This document shows, piece by piece, positions 1-8,602 of a stretch of DNA of 64,000 nucleotides. The position numbers were made by a program, and so were the translations under genes. Position 1 is the stretch's first letter. The number at the start of each line of letters is the position of its first letter. Source of the stretch: JALNYB01 sp963676235 (GTDB lineage: Archaea; Thermoplasmatota; Thermoplasmata; Methanomassiliicoccales; Methanomethylophilaceae); NCBI GenBank assembly GCA_963676235.1, contig OY781044.1:1240001-1304000 (forward strand), in the 5' to 3' direction. Under the pieces are notes generated by a model that searched no databases, was not told where the DNA came from, and saw only the letters and a program-made list of their open reading frames with translations.

Positions 1-348
1 TTCTACTACGAAGGCAGAGGAGTTACCAAAGATAATTCTGAAGCTGCAATATGGTTTGAACAAGCGGCTGAACAAGGACATCCAGGTGCGAAATCATTTT
101 TAGGTATGCTCACAGTTGCGGGAAAAGGTGTAGACCAGGATATATCGGCAGGGCTTCAATATTTGAATGAAGCTGCGGATACTGGCTATTATGAGGCTCA
201 GTATTACTTGGGAAAACTTTATATGGATGGACAGTTCACAGAAAGAAATATACCGCGTGCAAAAAAATATCTGAGTTTAGCCGCAAAACAGGGCGACACG
301 GATGCAATAGCGCTTCTCAATAAGATAAAAATTGAGAAGATGCATTGA
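1..348 (+). CDS. Sel1-repeat protein, 5' end outside the window
   Basis: The reading frame is open from the first base, so the start lies upstream of the window. The visible 115 residues consist of Sel1-like repeats (a TPR-related helical repeat of about 36 residues with the pattern A..LG..Y..G.GV..D...A..W...AA..G). Such proteins usually act as protein-interaction scaffolds; the partner cannot be told. Two further Sel1 genes follow on the same strand after 30 bases, so this is part of a local Sel1 cluster. The stop is TGA. The family is clear and the specific role is unknown. Confidence 0.85.
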   Translation, partial: FYYEGRGVTKDNSEAAIWFEQAAEQGHPGAKSFLGMLTVAGKGVDQDISAGLQYLNEAADTGYYEAQYYLGKLYMDGQFTERNIPRAKKYLSLAAKQGDTDAIALLNKIKIEKMH

Positions 349-378
349 GTATTTGTAAGCCCAAAAGAAAGTGATCAT

Positions 379-1476
379 ATGGACGATACAATATTTAACG
401 ATGCTAAATTAGGTAATGCTTACGCGGGGCTCGGTGTCGCGTATATGTATCAATACGGCAAGGATGTGGATCCAGATCCTGCATTGGCATTGGATTGGTA
501 TATGCGTTCAGCTGAGGAAGGATGTTCGAGGGCTAAGTGGGAATTGGCAAAGATCTTCCGTGATGGCAGTATCGCAGATCAGAGTGATGAATATTTCTTA
601 TATTATCTTTCAAAAGCGGCAGAAGCAGGTGTTCCTGAGGCTAGATTAGAGTATGCTTTGGTCCAGATGGAAGGGAGTTTGGTTCCTAAAAACGATTTGA
701 AAGCATTCAATTGGATGCATGCGGCAGCTGAACAGAGGTTGCCCATGGCTCAATTCCTTATAGGATATATGTTCGGACAGGGCATAGGTACCAAGGTAGA
801 TAAAGTCGAAGAAGAAATCTGGTATTCCAAGGTAGGAGTCAATGGAAATGCTGAATTGTTCTATTGGATCGGAAGAAATTATGAGTTTGGATTATACGGT
901 GTAAAGGTAGATCTGTTCGAAGCTGGAAGATGGTATAAGATTGGTGCAGACATGGGACACGAGAAGTGTCTGATATGCTGGCAATCCGTATTGGCATCTC
1001 TAGATGGCGCAAAGCATGACACGCTCAGAGACAGAGAGAACAGATTGAGTCAAACCGATGTACAAGTAGAGCAGACACTAAGAGATTCTGCGTTGACACT
1101 AGCCGACCACTGTCTCGATGTTGAAGATTATGAAGGGGCTTTTAAGAACTATCAGAGAGCGGCAGATCTAGGAAATCCTATAGCTCAATTTACTCTTGCT
1201 TTGATGTATCATGACGGCATATATGTAAAGAGGAATGATCGCATGGCCTTGGACCTTATGTCAAGAGCTTCATTGGCTGGTTCAGAAGATGCCCAGTTCA
1301 TGATGGGCACTCTTTATGAAAGGGGAAAAGGAATGAAGAAGGATATAGAGGAGGCCATAAAATACTATACAATGGCCGCTGCGAACGGATATCTCGTTGC
1401 GTATTATAGATTAGGGCTGTATATGGAGCATCCCGAGATTCATGTAAGAAATTCTGGAAATACCATTATTAGGTGA
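379..1476 (+). CDS. Sel1-repeat protein
   Basis: A 365-residue protein built almost entirely of Sel1-like repeats, with no signal peptide or membrane segment seen, so probably a cytosolic scaffold. The ATG follows a GTGAT ribosome site with a three-base spacer. The last residues after about 350 (HPEIHVRNSGNTIIR) no longer fit the repeat, while the next gene's frame continues a plausible repeat from base 1448 onward. Loss of one A in the run at 1446-1450 would fuse the two into one protein of about 608 residues. It may therefore be the 5' part of a frameshifted gene, or a genuine separate gene. Confidence 0.8.
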   Translation: MDDTIFNDAKLGNAYAGLGVAYMYQYGKDVDPDPALALDWYMRSAEEGCSRAKWELAKIFRDGSIADQSDEYFLYYLSKAAEAGVPEARLEYALVQMEGSLVPKNDLKAFNWMHAAAEQRLPMAQFLIGYMFGQGIGTKVDKVEEEIWYSKVGVNGNAELFYWIGRNYEFGLYGVKVDLFEAGRWYKIGADMGHEKCLICWQSVLASLDGAKHDTLRDRENRLSQTDVQVEQTLRDSALTLADHCLDVEDYEGAFKNYQRAADLGNPIAQFTLALMYHDGIYVKRNDRMALDLMSRASLAGSEDAQFMMGTLYERGKGMKKDIEEAIKYYTMAAANGYLVAYYRLGLYMEHPEIHVRNSGNTIIR

Positions 1477-1480
1477 TCCT

Positions 1481-2206
1481 TTGGCTTTTAAGGACGTTCT
1501 GGACGCTGCTTCCGGTGGGGATCCGCATGCTCAGAACGCAATTGGTTACATCTATTTCGAAGGTAACGGTGTCGAGAAGAATCTCGATAAGGCGTTCATA
1601 TGGTTTGATCTGTCTGCGAGACAGGGAGATGCTGAAGGTCAGTGTAATTTGGGTTTCATGTTGACTCACGGATATGGAGCTAATATTAATTTCGAAGAGG
1701 CATTCGATCTTTATAAGAAATCTGCAGAACAAGGATATGTCAGAGCACAGTTCAATTTGGCACATGCTTATTCAGACGGCATAGGTACGAAGCAGAATTG
1801 GGAAGAGGCACTTAAATGGTATACTGTTGCTTCAGATAATGGGAGCATTCTTGCATGTTATCGTCTCGGTGTAATGAAAGAAGAGGGCAGAGGCATCTCA
1901 AAGGATGAAAAAGAGGCCGCGATCTGTTATGAAAAATGTTTTAAAGAAGGATATGACAAAGCGGGATATCGCTTAGGCTGCATGTTCTTGGAAGGTCGTG
2001 GGGTAAACAAGGATATTAAAAAGGCCTCCGTTTATTTTATAAAATCTGCAGAAAATGGATCTGTTGAGTCCATGTGTCAATTAGGTAAAATGTCACTTTC
2101 TGGTGAGGGAATGGTCAAGAGTAGGATCAATGCCATAAAATGGTTGAAGAAGGCATCTGCAAGAGGAAGTGAAGAGGCCAGAGAGATCTTGGCATCCATA
2201 AGATGA
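1481..2206 (+). CDS. Sel1-repeat protein (TTG start, or 3' part of a frameshifted gene)
   Basis: A 241-residue Sel1-repeat protein with about six repeats. No ATG is available at its beginning. TTG at 1481 follows AGGTGAT with a three-base spacer, the same spacing used by several other genes here, so independent initiation is credible. The stop of the preceding gene lies inside this ribosome site, which would couple the two. The alternative is that it is the continuation of the preceding gene after a one-base frameshift near 1446-1450. It ends with TGA nine bases before the convergent rarA stop. Confidence 0.75.
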   Translation: MAFKDVLDAASGGDPHAQNAIGYIYFEGNGVEKNLDKAFIWFDLSARQGDAEGQCNLGFMLTHGYGANINFEEAFDLYKKSAEQGYVRAQFNLAHAYSDGIGTKQNWEEALKWYTVASDNGSILACYRLGVMKEEGRGISKDEKEAAICYEKCFKEGYDKAGYRLGCMFLEGRGVNKDIKKASVYFIKSAENGSVESMCQLGKMSLSGEGMVKSRINAIKWLKKASARGSEEAREILASIR

Positions 2207-2214
2207 TTTTAAGT

Positions 2215-3534
2215 TCATTTTTTACCTATTCTTTCGAATAATCTCTGTATTGATTTTTCATATCCATTATCTGACGGGTGGTAGAAACTATGTCCTATCA
2301 GATCATCGGGCAGATATTGTTGTTCAATATAGTGGTTATCGAACAGATGAGGGTATTTGTAGGATAATCCTCTTCCAAGAGCTTTTGCGCCATTATAATG
2401 TGCATCTTTAAGATATGCAGGTATAGAGCTTGTTGGGTTTTCCTTTATGTAATTCAAGGCTTCAGTGATCGCAGTGTATGCGGAGTTACTTTTCGGTGCA
2501 CACGCAACATACGTTGCAGCTTGTGCTAATATTATTTGGGCTTCAGGCATACCAATGCGTTCGACAGCTTGTGCTGCTGCGGTGGCAACTACAAGTGCTT
2601 CAGGGTCCGCATTAGATACATCTTCTGCTGCACAGATCATTATTCTTCTGGAAATGAATTTAACGTCCTCTCCGGCATATAGCATCCGAGCCAGGTAATA
2701 TACGGTGGCATCAGGGTCTGAACCGCGCATGCTTTTGATGAATGCTGATACAGTATCGTAGTGATTATCACCATCTTTATCATAGCCCAGAACCCTCTTT
2801 TGGATGCATGATGATGCTACATCGAGGTCTATATGTATACAGCCGTCTGCGGAACGATCCGTGGTCAATGCTCCGAGTTCTACAGCATTAAGTGCTGATC
2901 TGGCATCTCCGTTAGCCATATTTGCAAGGAATTCTATAGCATCTTTATCGATATCGATATTCATATTTCCAAGTCCTTTTTCTTTATCAGCGATGGATCT
3001 TTCGATAAGGGTTGAAATATTTTTTTCGGATAATGGCTTCAGTTCGAATATTATAGAGCGTGAGATCAATGCACGGTTCACTTCGAAATATGGATTCTCA
3101 GTTGTGGCTCCGATGAGGATGATGGTACCATCTTCAACGAATGGCAGGAGATAATCTTGTTGACCTTTGTTGAAACGGTGTATCTCATCTATGAAAAGTA
3201 TGGTCCTTTTTCTCTGCATTCCTAGAAGGTCTTTGGCGTGTACGACAGCTTCTTCCATGTCTTTCTTGCCGGCGCTGGTTGCATTTATATGTTGAAAGTT
3301 TGCGCGCGTGGTGTTTGCTATCACTTGTGCAAGAGTTGTTTTTCCTGTTCCGGGAGGGCCATAGAATATCAGCGAGCTTATATTATCTGCTCTGATGGCA
3401 CGAGAAAGAAGTTTATCATGTCCTAGGATGTGCTCTTGTCCTACCACTTCATCGAGGGTGGTCGGTCTGATCCTGTTTGCCAACGGTGCTTCTTTGCCAA
3501 GAATGTCCTTCCTGGTGTATTCGAACAAATCCAT
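2215..3534 (-). CDS. rarA: RarA/MgsA-like AAA+ ATPase (replication-associated recombination protein)
   Basis: A 439-residue AAA+ ATPase of the RarA/MgsA/WRNIP1 family, which acts at stalled replication forks. Walker A GPPGTGKT is at residues 59-66, Walker B ILFIDEIHRF at 112-121 and sensor 1 IGATTENP at 141-148. The C-terminal half has the family's helical oligomerisation region (HYNGAKALGRGLSYKYPH near 380). Length matches bacterial RarA (about 440). The family is mainly bacterial and eukaryotic, so an archaeal copy suggests old transfer. It is related to, but distinct from, the RfcS gene 4 kb away. Divergent from gcvH. Confidence 0.9.
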   Translation of the reverse strand: MDLFEYTRKDILGKEAPLANRIRPTTLDEVVGQEHILGHDKLLSRAIRADNISSLIFYGPPGTGKTTLAQVIANTTRANFQHINATSAGKKDMEEAVVHAKDLLGMQRKRTILFIDEIHRFNKGQQDYLLPFVEDGTIILIGATTENPYFEVNRALISRSIIFELKPLSEKNISTLIERSIADKEKGLGNMNIDIDKDAIEFLANMANGDARSALNAVELGALTTDRSADGCIHIDLDVASSCIQKRVLGYDKDGDNHYDTVSAFIKSMRGSDPDATVYYLARMLYAGEDVKFISRRIMICAAEDVSNADPEALVVATAAAQAVERIGMPEAQIILAQAATYVACAPKSNSAYTAITEALNYIKENPTSSIPAYLKDAHYNGAKALGRGLSYKYPHLFDNHYIEQQYLPDDLIGHSFYHPSDNGYEKSIQRLFERIGKK

Positions 3535-3600
3535 TGAATGACAGAGTCTTCAGAACATATTAAAGGCTCTCTCTTAAGAACTATATCGATTTAATGTATT

Positions 3601-3640
3601 TTTATATAAATTTTCGAAGGACCACATTTTTATCTATACA
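3601..3640 (+). promoter_or_regulatory. Probable gcvH promoter
   Basis: Two TATA-like elements precede gcvH: TTTATATAAA at 3601-3610 and TTTTATCTAT at 3627-3636. The second is about 24 bases from the ATG at 3655, which has no ribosome site, suggesting a leaderless transcript. Confidence 0.45.
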
Positions 3641-3654
3641 GCGATACACCGTCT

Positions 3655-4035
3655 ATGTCCAATAAAGAGAATTTACTTTTTACGGCAGATCATCTCTGGT
3701 TAAAACCTCTAGGCAATGAATATACTTTAGGTGTGACGGAAGAAGGTGCAGATGAATTGGGCATGGTGGTCTTTGTAGAGCTACCTCAGATAGGTACTGA
3801 ATTAAAAGTGAATGATGGTGCTGGAAGTCTTGAGAGTGTTAAGACCGTGGCTCCAATATTATCTCCGATAAGCGGTACGATTGTTGCAGTTAACAATGCT
3901 TTGGAAGACGATCCGCAATTCGTGAATAAAGCATCTTATGGTCTTGGTTGGATAATGAAAATAAAAGCTTCAGAACCATTTGAATCCAGAGAATTTATCA
4001 GTCGCGATGAGTATAAATCATTATTAAAAGGATAA
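3655..4035 (+). CDS. gcvH: Glycine cleavage system H-like lipoyl carrier protein
   Basis: A 126-residue GcvH-type protein. The lipoyl-lysine motif ESVKT is visible with K63 as the expected modification site, inside the usual hammerhead fold (N-terminal DHLWL, then GAGSLESVKTVAPILSPISG). GcvH carries aminomethyl groups between GcvP and GcvT on a lipoyl arm, and also serves as a lipoate donor. No gcvP, gcvT, gcvL or recognisable lipoate ligase gene lies in the window, although glyA (glycine-serine interconversion) does. The neighbours are Fe-S assembly genes, convergent beyond a hairpin. Its job as a stand-alone H protein is uncertain. Confidence 0.9.
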   Translation: MSNKENLLFTADHLWLKPLGNEYTLGVTEEGADELGMVVFVELPQIGTELKVNDGAGSLESVKTVAPILSPISGTIVAVNNALEDDPQFVNKASYGLGWIMKIKASEPFESREFISRDEYKSLLKG

Positions 4036-4037
4036 GA

Positions 4038-4058
4038 ATCCCGCTGGTTTGGCGGGAT
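4038..4058. terminator. Hairpin between convergent gcvH and iscU
   Basis: ATCCCGC (4038-4044) and GCGGGAT (4052-4058) form a perfect 7-bp stem with a 7-base loop, followed by an AT-rich run. It sits exactly between two convergent stops and probably ends transcription in both directions. Confidence 0.6.
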
Positions 4059-4066
4059 AAATATTT

Positions 4067-4525
4067 TTAATGAATATGGAGAGGTCCGTTGCTACAGACC
4101 TCGTCATCATTGCTTTTCAATTCACCAACTATAGGTACTGGATCCACGCCTTTTCTAGTGTAGTAGTCGCTCAGACATTTTTTAATAGCATCTTCCGCAA
4201 GTATCGAACAGTGTATCTTTACCGGCGGCAGTCCTTCTAACGCCTCTATCACGGCTTTGTTCGTAAGTGCAAGAGCATCTTCAATACTCTTACCTTTGAC
4301 GAGTTCTGTTGCCATGGAAGATGTTGCAATGGCGGCACCGCATCCAAACGTTTTAAATTTGATATCTTCGATTATTTCTGTTTCGTCGTTTATTTTCATA
4401 TAGATTTTCATTATATCTCCGCAAACTACGTTTCCTACTTGTCCCACTGCGTTAGCATCAGGCATCTCACCTACGTTCCTGGGGTTGCTGAAATGATCTA
4501 AAACTTTATCTGAATATTCCATCAT
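4067..4525 (-). CDS. iscU: IscU/NifU-type Fe-S cluster scaffold
   Basis: A 152-residue scaffold on which [2Fe-2S] and [4Fe-4S] clusters are assembled from iron and persulfide sulfur supplied by the cysteine desulfurase encoded just upstream. All three ligand cysteines are present: C35 in CGD (with D37), C62 in GCG and C106 in HCS. The N-terminus (YSDKVLDHFSNPRNVGEM) is typical. ATG at 4525 follows GGTGTGAT with a three-base spacer; a second ATG follows directly. The start lies 4 bases after the iscS stop, so the two form one operon. The tail after residue 130 is short, without the extra NifU domains. Confidence 0.93.
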   Translation of the reverse strand: MMEYSDKVLDHFSNPRNVGEMPDANAVGQVGNVVCGDIMKIYMKINDETEIIEDIKFKTFGCGAAIATSSMATELVKGKSIEDALALTNKAVIEALEGLPPVKIHCSILAEDAIKKCLSDYYTRKGVDPVPIVGELKSNDDEVCSNGPLHIH

Positions 4526-4529
4526 ATTA

Positions 4530-5735
4530 TCACACCATTACTATTTTTTTCTTTGATTCTTTGAGGTGATCTTCCCATACCGGTGACATCTCTCTTAGTT
4601 TGTCTATGATCGTCGGAATCTTTTCTATTATGTAATCCGCATCTGCTTCTGTGTTTTGTTCATTGAATGTGAGTCTCACAGAACCGTGTGCGATTTCATG
4701 AGGAAGTCCTATTGCTATCAGTACGTGCGAGGGATCCAATGATCCAGAGGAACATGCAGAACCAGATGAAGCACAGATTCTATTGAGGTTAAGCATAAGC
4801 ATGATGGATTCGCCCTCAATAAAATTGAATGTGAATGATGCAGTTCCTGGAAGTCTGTTGATAGGGTCTCCCGTAAGTTGTGTATAAGGTATCTTTAATA
4901 GACCGATGATAACCTTTTTAGAGATTGTTTCGATCTTAACGGTGTTCTCTTGCATATGTTTGACGCTGTCTTCCAATGCTACTGCCATTCCGACAATGCC
5001 TGCGACATTTTCTGTTCCGCCACGCATATTTCTTTCTTGTTGTCCACCATGAATTAGCGGAGTTAATCTGATTCCTTTTTTTATGTATAGAACTCCGATG
5101 CCTTTTGGTCCTCCGAATTTATGTCCAGACATTGTAAGTAGATCCACATTGAGTGCCTGAACATCTATAGGTATGTGTCCTGCAGCTTGAACCGCATCTG
5201 TATGGAACAATATTTTGTGAGCCTTTGCGATTATTCCAATCTCTGCAATGGGTTCTATTGTTCCAATCTCATTATTTGCCATTATTATCGATATTAGAAT
5301 AGTATCAGATCTGATTGCAGCTTCCACATCTTTCGGATCTACGCGTCCATATACGTCTACGGGGATGTATGTGATGTCATATCCCTTTGTCTTTAGCCAA
5401 TCACATGTATGGATTATAGCGTGGTGTTCGATGGCAGATGTGATGATATGTTTTCCCTTTTTTTCTTTTATATCTGCAATTCCTTTGAAGGCCCAATTGT
5501 CTCCTTCGGATCCGCTGCCTGTGAATAATATTTCACTAGGTTCTGCGGCGTTGATTGCGTTTGCTATCTTTGCTCATGATTCATCAATCGCATTTTTTGC
5601 GTTTTTTGAATATGAGTATATGCCTGAAGGATTGCCGAATTGTTCGGTAAGGTAAGGCATCATGGCGTCCAATGCTACCTTTTTTAGAGGTGTCGTTGCT
5701 GCGTTATCTGCATATATGATTCTTTTTTCACTCAT
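4530..5735 (-). pseudogene. iscS: Cysteine desulfurase (IscS/NifS) interrupted by an in-frame TGA
   Basis: The frame encodes a PLP-dependent cysteine desulfurase of about 401 residues: N-terminal YADNAATTPLKK, PLP lysine in SGHKFGGPKG, and active-site cysteine loop SSGSACSSGS near the C-terminus. Codon 54 (5576-5574) is TGA, between DES and AKIANAIN, where relatives usually have an arginine-like residue (DESR). A single CGA-to-TGA change explains it; frame and similarity continue without loss on both sides. The start at 5735 follows AGAGGAAAT. Downstream iscU is intact. It may be a recent inactivation, a sequencing or assembly error, or readthrough. An internal ATG at 5327 could give only a fragment lacking the first third. 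Confidence 0.85.
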
Positions 5736-5784
5736 CTTATTTCCTCTGGGCATACATCGTGTTGGTGTCACTGCCTAAAATATG

Positions 5785-5817
5785 TAACTATTGTTAATTA
5801 TTTAACTATTGTTAATT
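5785..5817. repeat. Tandem 15-bp direct repeat in the iscS-paaK promoter region
   Basis: TAACTATTGTTAATT occurs at 5785-5799 and again, identically, at 5803-5817, 18 bases apart from start to start. It lies just upstream of a TATA-like element for iscS (CTAAAATATG on the plus strand, near 5774-5784). A related pair lies upstream of sufC. Probably an operator for a regulator of Fe-S genes, though the divergent paaK-like gene could also be the target. Confidence 0.55.
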
Positions 5818-5884
5818 TAAACAAATGAATTACCTATAGGTTATATTATGATGAATATATGTGTACATCAACGCCATAAAATGG

Positions 5885-5894
5885 TTATATATAG
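5885..5894 (+). promoter_or_regulatory. TATA box of the PaaK-like gene
   Basis: TTATATATAG is about 40 bases upstream of the ATG at 5930, which leaves a leader of roughly 15 bases carrying the ribosome site GGTGTT. Confidence 0.5.
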
Positions 5895-5929
5895 ACGCAA
5901 TAGCTTTCGTTTACAGGAAGCGGTGTTAG

Positions 5930-7165
5930 ATGAAAATGAATGGTTATCAGATGGAAACGATATTGCGCATCCTTTCCGATCTCAAACAGAGAAGCCCATT
6001 TTACAGCAAGGTTTACAAAGATATTGATCTGACACAGATCAAGACACAGGAAGATTTTGAAAAACTGCCTTATACTGATAAAGCGGACCTGCGCGAAGCA
6101 TATCCACTGGGCCTCGCAGCAGTCTCTGAGAAAGATATTGTCAGGATACATTCATCATCGGGAACAACAGGCACTCCGGTCATCATCCCATATACTGCCA
6201 AGGATATAGAAGACTGGGCAATCATGTTCGAGCGGTGTTACAGGCTGGCGGGCATCACAGATAAGGACAGAATCCAGATAACTCCGGGTTATGGTCTGTG
6301 GACTGCAGGAATAGGATTTCAAGCTGGAGTTGAGAGGCTTGGAGCAATGGCAATTCCTATGGGTCCAGGAAACACTGATAAACAACTAAAGATGGCCATA
6401 GATCTCGGAAGTACAGTGCTCTGTGCCACTTCATCATATGCTTTGCTTCTCGCAGAAGAGATAGATAAACGCGGAATAAAGGACAAGATCAAATTCAAAA
6501 AAGGGATCATAGGTTCTGAACGCTGGGGAGATAAGATGCGTAACAGGATCGCTGCTACATTGGGTGTAGAACTTTATGATATCTACGGATTGACGGAGAT
6601 CTATGGTCCTGGTATCGGAATAAGTTGCAGCTACAAGAACGGGATCCATATGTGGGATGATTATCTGTATTTCGAGATAATAGATCCGAAGACAGGAAAG
6701 GTTCTTCCCGATGGAGAGGTTGGAGAATTAGTTATCACAACTTTGAGAAAAGAAGGAGCACCGCTGATAAGGTATAGAACACACGACCTCACAAAGATCA
6801 TAACTGGAGATTGTCCTTGTGGTTCCAGATTCCCTAGGATCGATATAATCACCGGACGTACTGATGATATGATCAAGGTCAAGGGAGTCAATATGTTTCC
6901 CGCACAGTTCGAAGAGCTTCTTGCAAAATTCCCTGAAGCAAGCAGCGAATATCAAGTGATGATCGATCATCTGGATGGAAAGGACATATTGACTCTGTTC
7001 TTTGAGACTATTGTTCCTGAAGGACAGAGAGCAATTCTGGAGAAGTCCGTATCGGCTGAATTCAAATCGATGGTTAATATCACCATCAATTCGAAAGCAG
7101 TGAATATTGGGGATCTTCCAAGAAGCGAGAAGAAGACACCTCGTATCTTCGATAATCGTTATTGA
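5930..7165 (+). CDS. paaK: Phenylacetate-CoA ligase-like AMP-forming enzyme
   Basis: A 411-residue member of the adenylate-forming PaaK family, which activates aryl-acetates (phenylacetate, indoleacetate) to CoA thioesters with ATP giving AMP. The phosphate-binding loop SSSGTTGTP is at 75-83, the YGLTE motif near 220, RYRTHDL near 285, and a C-terminal PaaK lid domain with TGRTDDMIKVKGVNMFP. The N-terminus is slightly shorter than usual. In methanogens such enzymes are thought to serve aryl-acid salvage for aromatic amino acids or energy conservation; the true substrate is unknown. Single gene with its own promoter and a terminator after it. Confidence 0.88.
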   Translation: MKMNGYQMETILRILSDLKQRSPFYSKVYKDIDLTQIKTQEDFEKLPYTDKADLREAYPLGLAAVSEKDIVRIHSSSGTTGTPVIIPYTAKDIEDWAIMFERCYRLAGITDKDRIQITPGYGLWTAGIGFQAGVERLGAMAIPMGPGNTDKQLKMAIDLGSTVLCATSSYALLLAEEIDKRGIKDKIKFKKGIIGSERWGDKMRNRIAATLGVELYDIYGLTEIYGPGIGISCSYKNGIHMWDDYLYFEIIDPKTGKVLPDGEVGELVITTLRKEGAPLIRYRTHDLTKIITGDCPCGSRFPRIDIITGRTDDMIKVKGVNMFPAQFEELLAKFPEASSEYQVMIDHLDGKDILTLFFETIVPEGQRAILEKSVSAEFKSMVNITINSKAVNIGDLPRSEKKTPRIFDNRY

Positions 7166-7216
7166 GTGGGTATGTGTAGTCAATACTGCACACGCCTATA
7201 ATTCATTAAAATTATT

Positions 7217-7253
7217 ATCTACATTCCTATTTTTGGGATAGTAGATTTTTTTT
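7217..7253 (+). terminator. Terminator after the PaaK-like gene
   Basis: ATCTACATTCC (7217-7227) pairs with GGGATAGTAGAT (7235-7246), with one bulge and one G-U pair, followed by eight T residues. The remaining bases up to the rfcS stop at 7457 show nothing recognisable. Confidence 0.65.
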
Positions 7254-7456
7254 GGACAATTCTTAGATATATCTCAATAATTTTGTAAAATTGTTTCAAT
7301 CTTATGTGCGATATAAGATAAATACAGGCGCACTTTCGATTCGTTGCGTATTTCTTAATTGTATAAAGTTTATTTTTGAACATTATCGGTATCATGTATG
7401 CGATATGCAGACATCTAGTATGGTTTCATATCAAACAATCTATTTTTTAGAGTATA

Positions 7457-8416
7457 TTATCTTTTGTTTCCACCAACCATCACAAGGTATGCAAGAAGGG
7501 CTTCGATCTGAATCCTTTCGTTGCTTCCTTCGACTATACGGAATTCGATCTCTCCGGTTTTATCCATGAGTCTAACCTTCTCAGAGTCAGTTATGCTGAG
7601 ATCGAAGAATGATGCGTGGATCTGACGGATTATGTCCTGTCCCGACAGTCCGAATGTAATCATGATATTGTCAAGCATATCTCTTGCTTGTATGAAATTA
7701 CCTGCAAGAGCTGTCTCAAGCATATTCTTTACCGCTTCTGGATTGGCCATTCCTGTAGTTTGATAGACAGTATCCAATGTTATGGTGTTGCCCACCGAGG
7801 CTGCGACTTGTAATGAATTAACAGCGCGTCTAAGGTCTCCTCTGGCAACATGTATAAGGCCTTCCAAAGCATCTTCATCTATCTTTACATTTTCTTTTTG
7901 AATGATCATCTTCAGATATTTCTCGACATCTTCTTTTGACAAAGGTGTGAATCTGAATACCGCGCATCTTGATTGAATTGGGTCTATGATCTTAGATGAA
8001 TAGTTGCATGAAAGGATGAAACGGCAGATCTTGGAAAATTTTTCCATCGTCCGCCTTAAGGCGGCTTGAGCATCTGAGGTTAGTGCATCTGCTTCATCCA
8101 TGAATATGATTTTGAAATCCGCACTTCCCAAGGGAGCTGTTCTTGCGAATTCCTTTATTTTTCCTCTTACGACTTCGATACCTCTTTCGTCCGAAGCGTT
8201 CAGTTCTATGAAGTTACCTTTCCATTCATCGCCGAACATCTCTTTTGCCATAGCGAGAGCGCATGTGGTCTTTCCTGTTCCAGCGGGACCTGTGAAAAGT
8301 AGATGAGACATGTTCTTTGCAGATACGTACGCCTTCAGTCTTTCGGTCACATGTTTCTGACCTACAACTTCTTCCAGGTTCTTGGGTCTGTATTTCTCCG
8401 TCCAAATCTCATTCAT
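7457..8416 (-). CDS. rfcS: Replication factor C small subunit
   Basis: A 319-residue archaeal clamp-loader small subunit, which loads PCNA at primer ends together with RfcL. Walker A GPAGTGKT is at 43-50, Walker B FMDEAD at 105-110, and the RFC box SRC at 149-151 provides the arginine finger. Length matches archaeal RfcS (about 320) and no intein is present. Single-gene unit; an inverted repeat lies about 70-90 bases upstream of its start. Confidence 0.96.
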   Translation of the reverse strand: MNEIWTEKYRPKNLEEVVGQKHVTERLKAYVSAKNMSHLLFTGPAGTGKTTCALAMAKEMFGDEWKGNFIELNASDERGIEVVRGKIKEFARTAPLGSADFKIIFMDEADALTSDAQAALRRTMEKFSKICRFILSCNYSSKIIDPIQSRCAVFRFTPLSKEDVEKYLKMIIQKENVKIDEDALEGLIHVARGDLRRAVNSLQVAASVGNTITLDTVYQTTGMANPEAVKNMLETALAGNFIQARDMLDNIMITFGLSGQDIIRQIHASFFDLSITDSEKVRLMDKTGEIEFRIVEGSNERIQIEALLAYLVMVGGNKR

Positions 8417-8486
8417 AGGTAACAGTCTCCGCTATTAGGTGAACAGTGATAACACTATCCCTAGATAAATAGTTGGAAAAAGTACT

Positions 8487-8509
8487 TACTGTTTGATATG
8501 AAAACAGTA
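8487..8509. promoter_or_regulatory. Perfect inverted repeat upstream of rfcS
   Basis: TACTGTTT (8487-8494) and AAACAGTA (8502-8509) are exact reverse complements separated by 7 bases. The position between rfcS and the sufB terminator suggests an operator for rfcS or an unrecognised small-RNA structure. Function unknown. Confidence 0.4.
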
Positions 8510-8560
8510 TTTTCATTATAAATTGTGACTGGCAGGTTAGTATAAAAATGAAAACGATTG

Positions 8561-8585
8561 GGAATGTATGCTTATCACACATTCC
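8561..8585 (-). terminator. Terminator after sufB
   Basis: GGAATGT (8561-8567) pairs with ACATTCC (8579-8585). Read on the minus strand the hairpin follows the sufB stop by 17 bases and is followed by a T-rich stretch. Confidence 0.55.
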
Positions 8586-8602
8586 TGAAGGAATTAAATT
8601 GT

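Noticed and set aside
5574..5576. The TGA in iscS as a selenocysteine codon
   Set aside because: The residue is not a conserved cysteine position; the active-site cysteine is elsewhere and encoded normally. No hairpin resembling a SECIS element was seen nearby.
5930..7183. Long antisense frames across the PaaK-like gene, such as 6728-7183 on the minus strand
   Set aside because: They lie fully inside a gene with clear motifs, have no recognisable protein pattern and no ribosome site.
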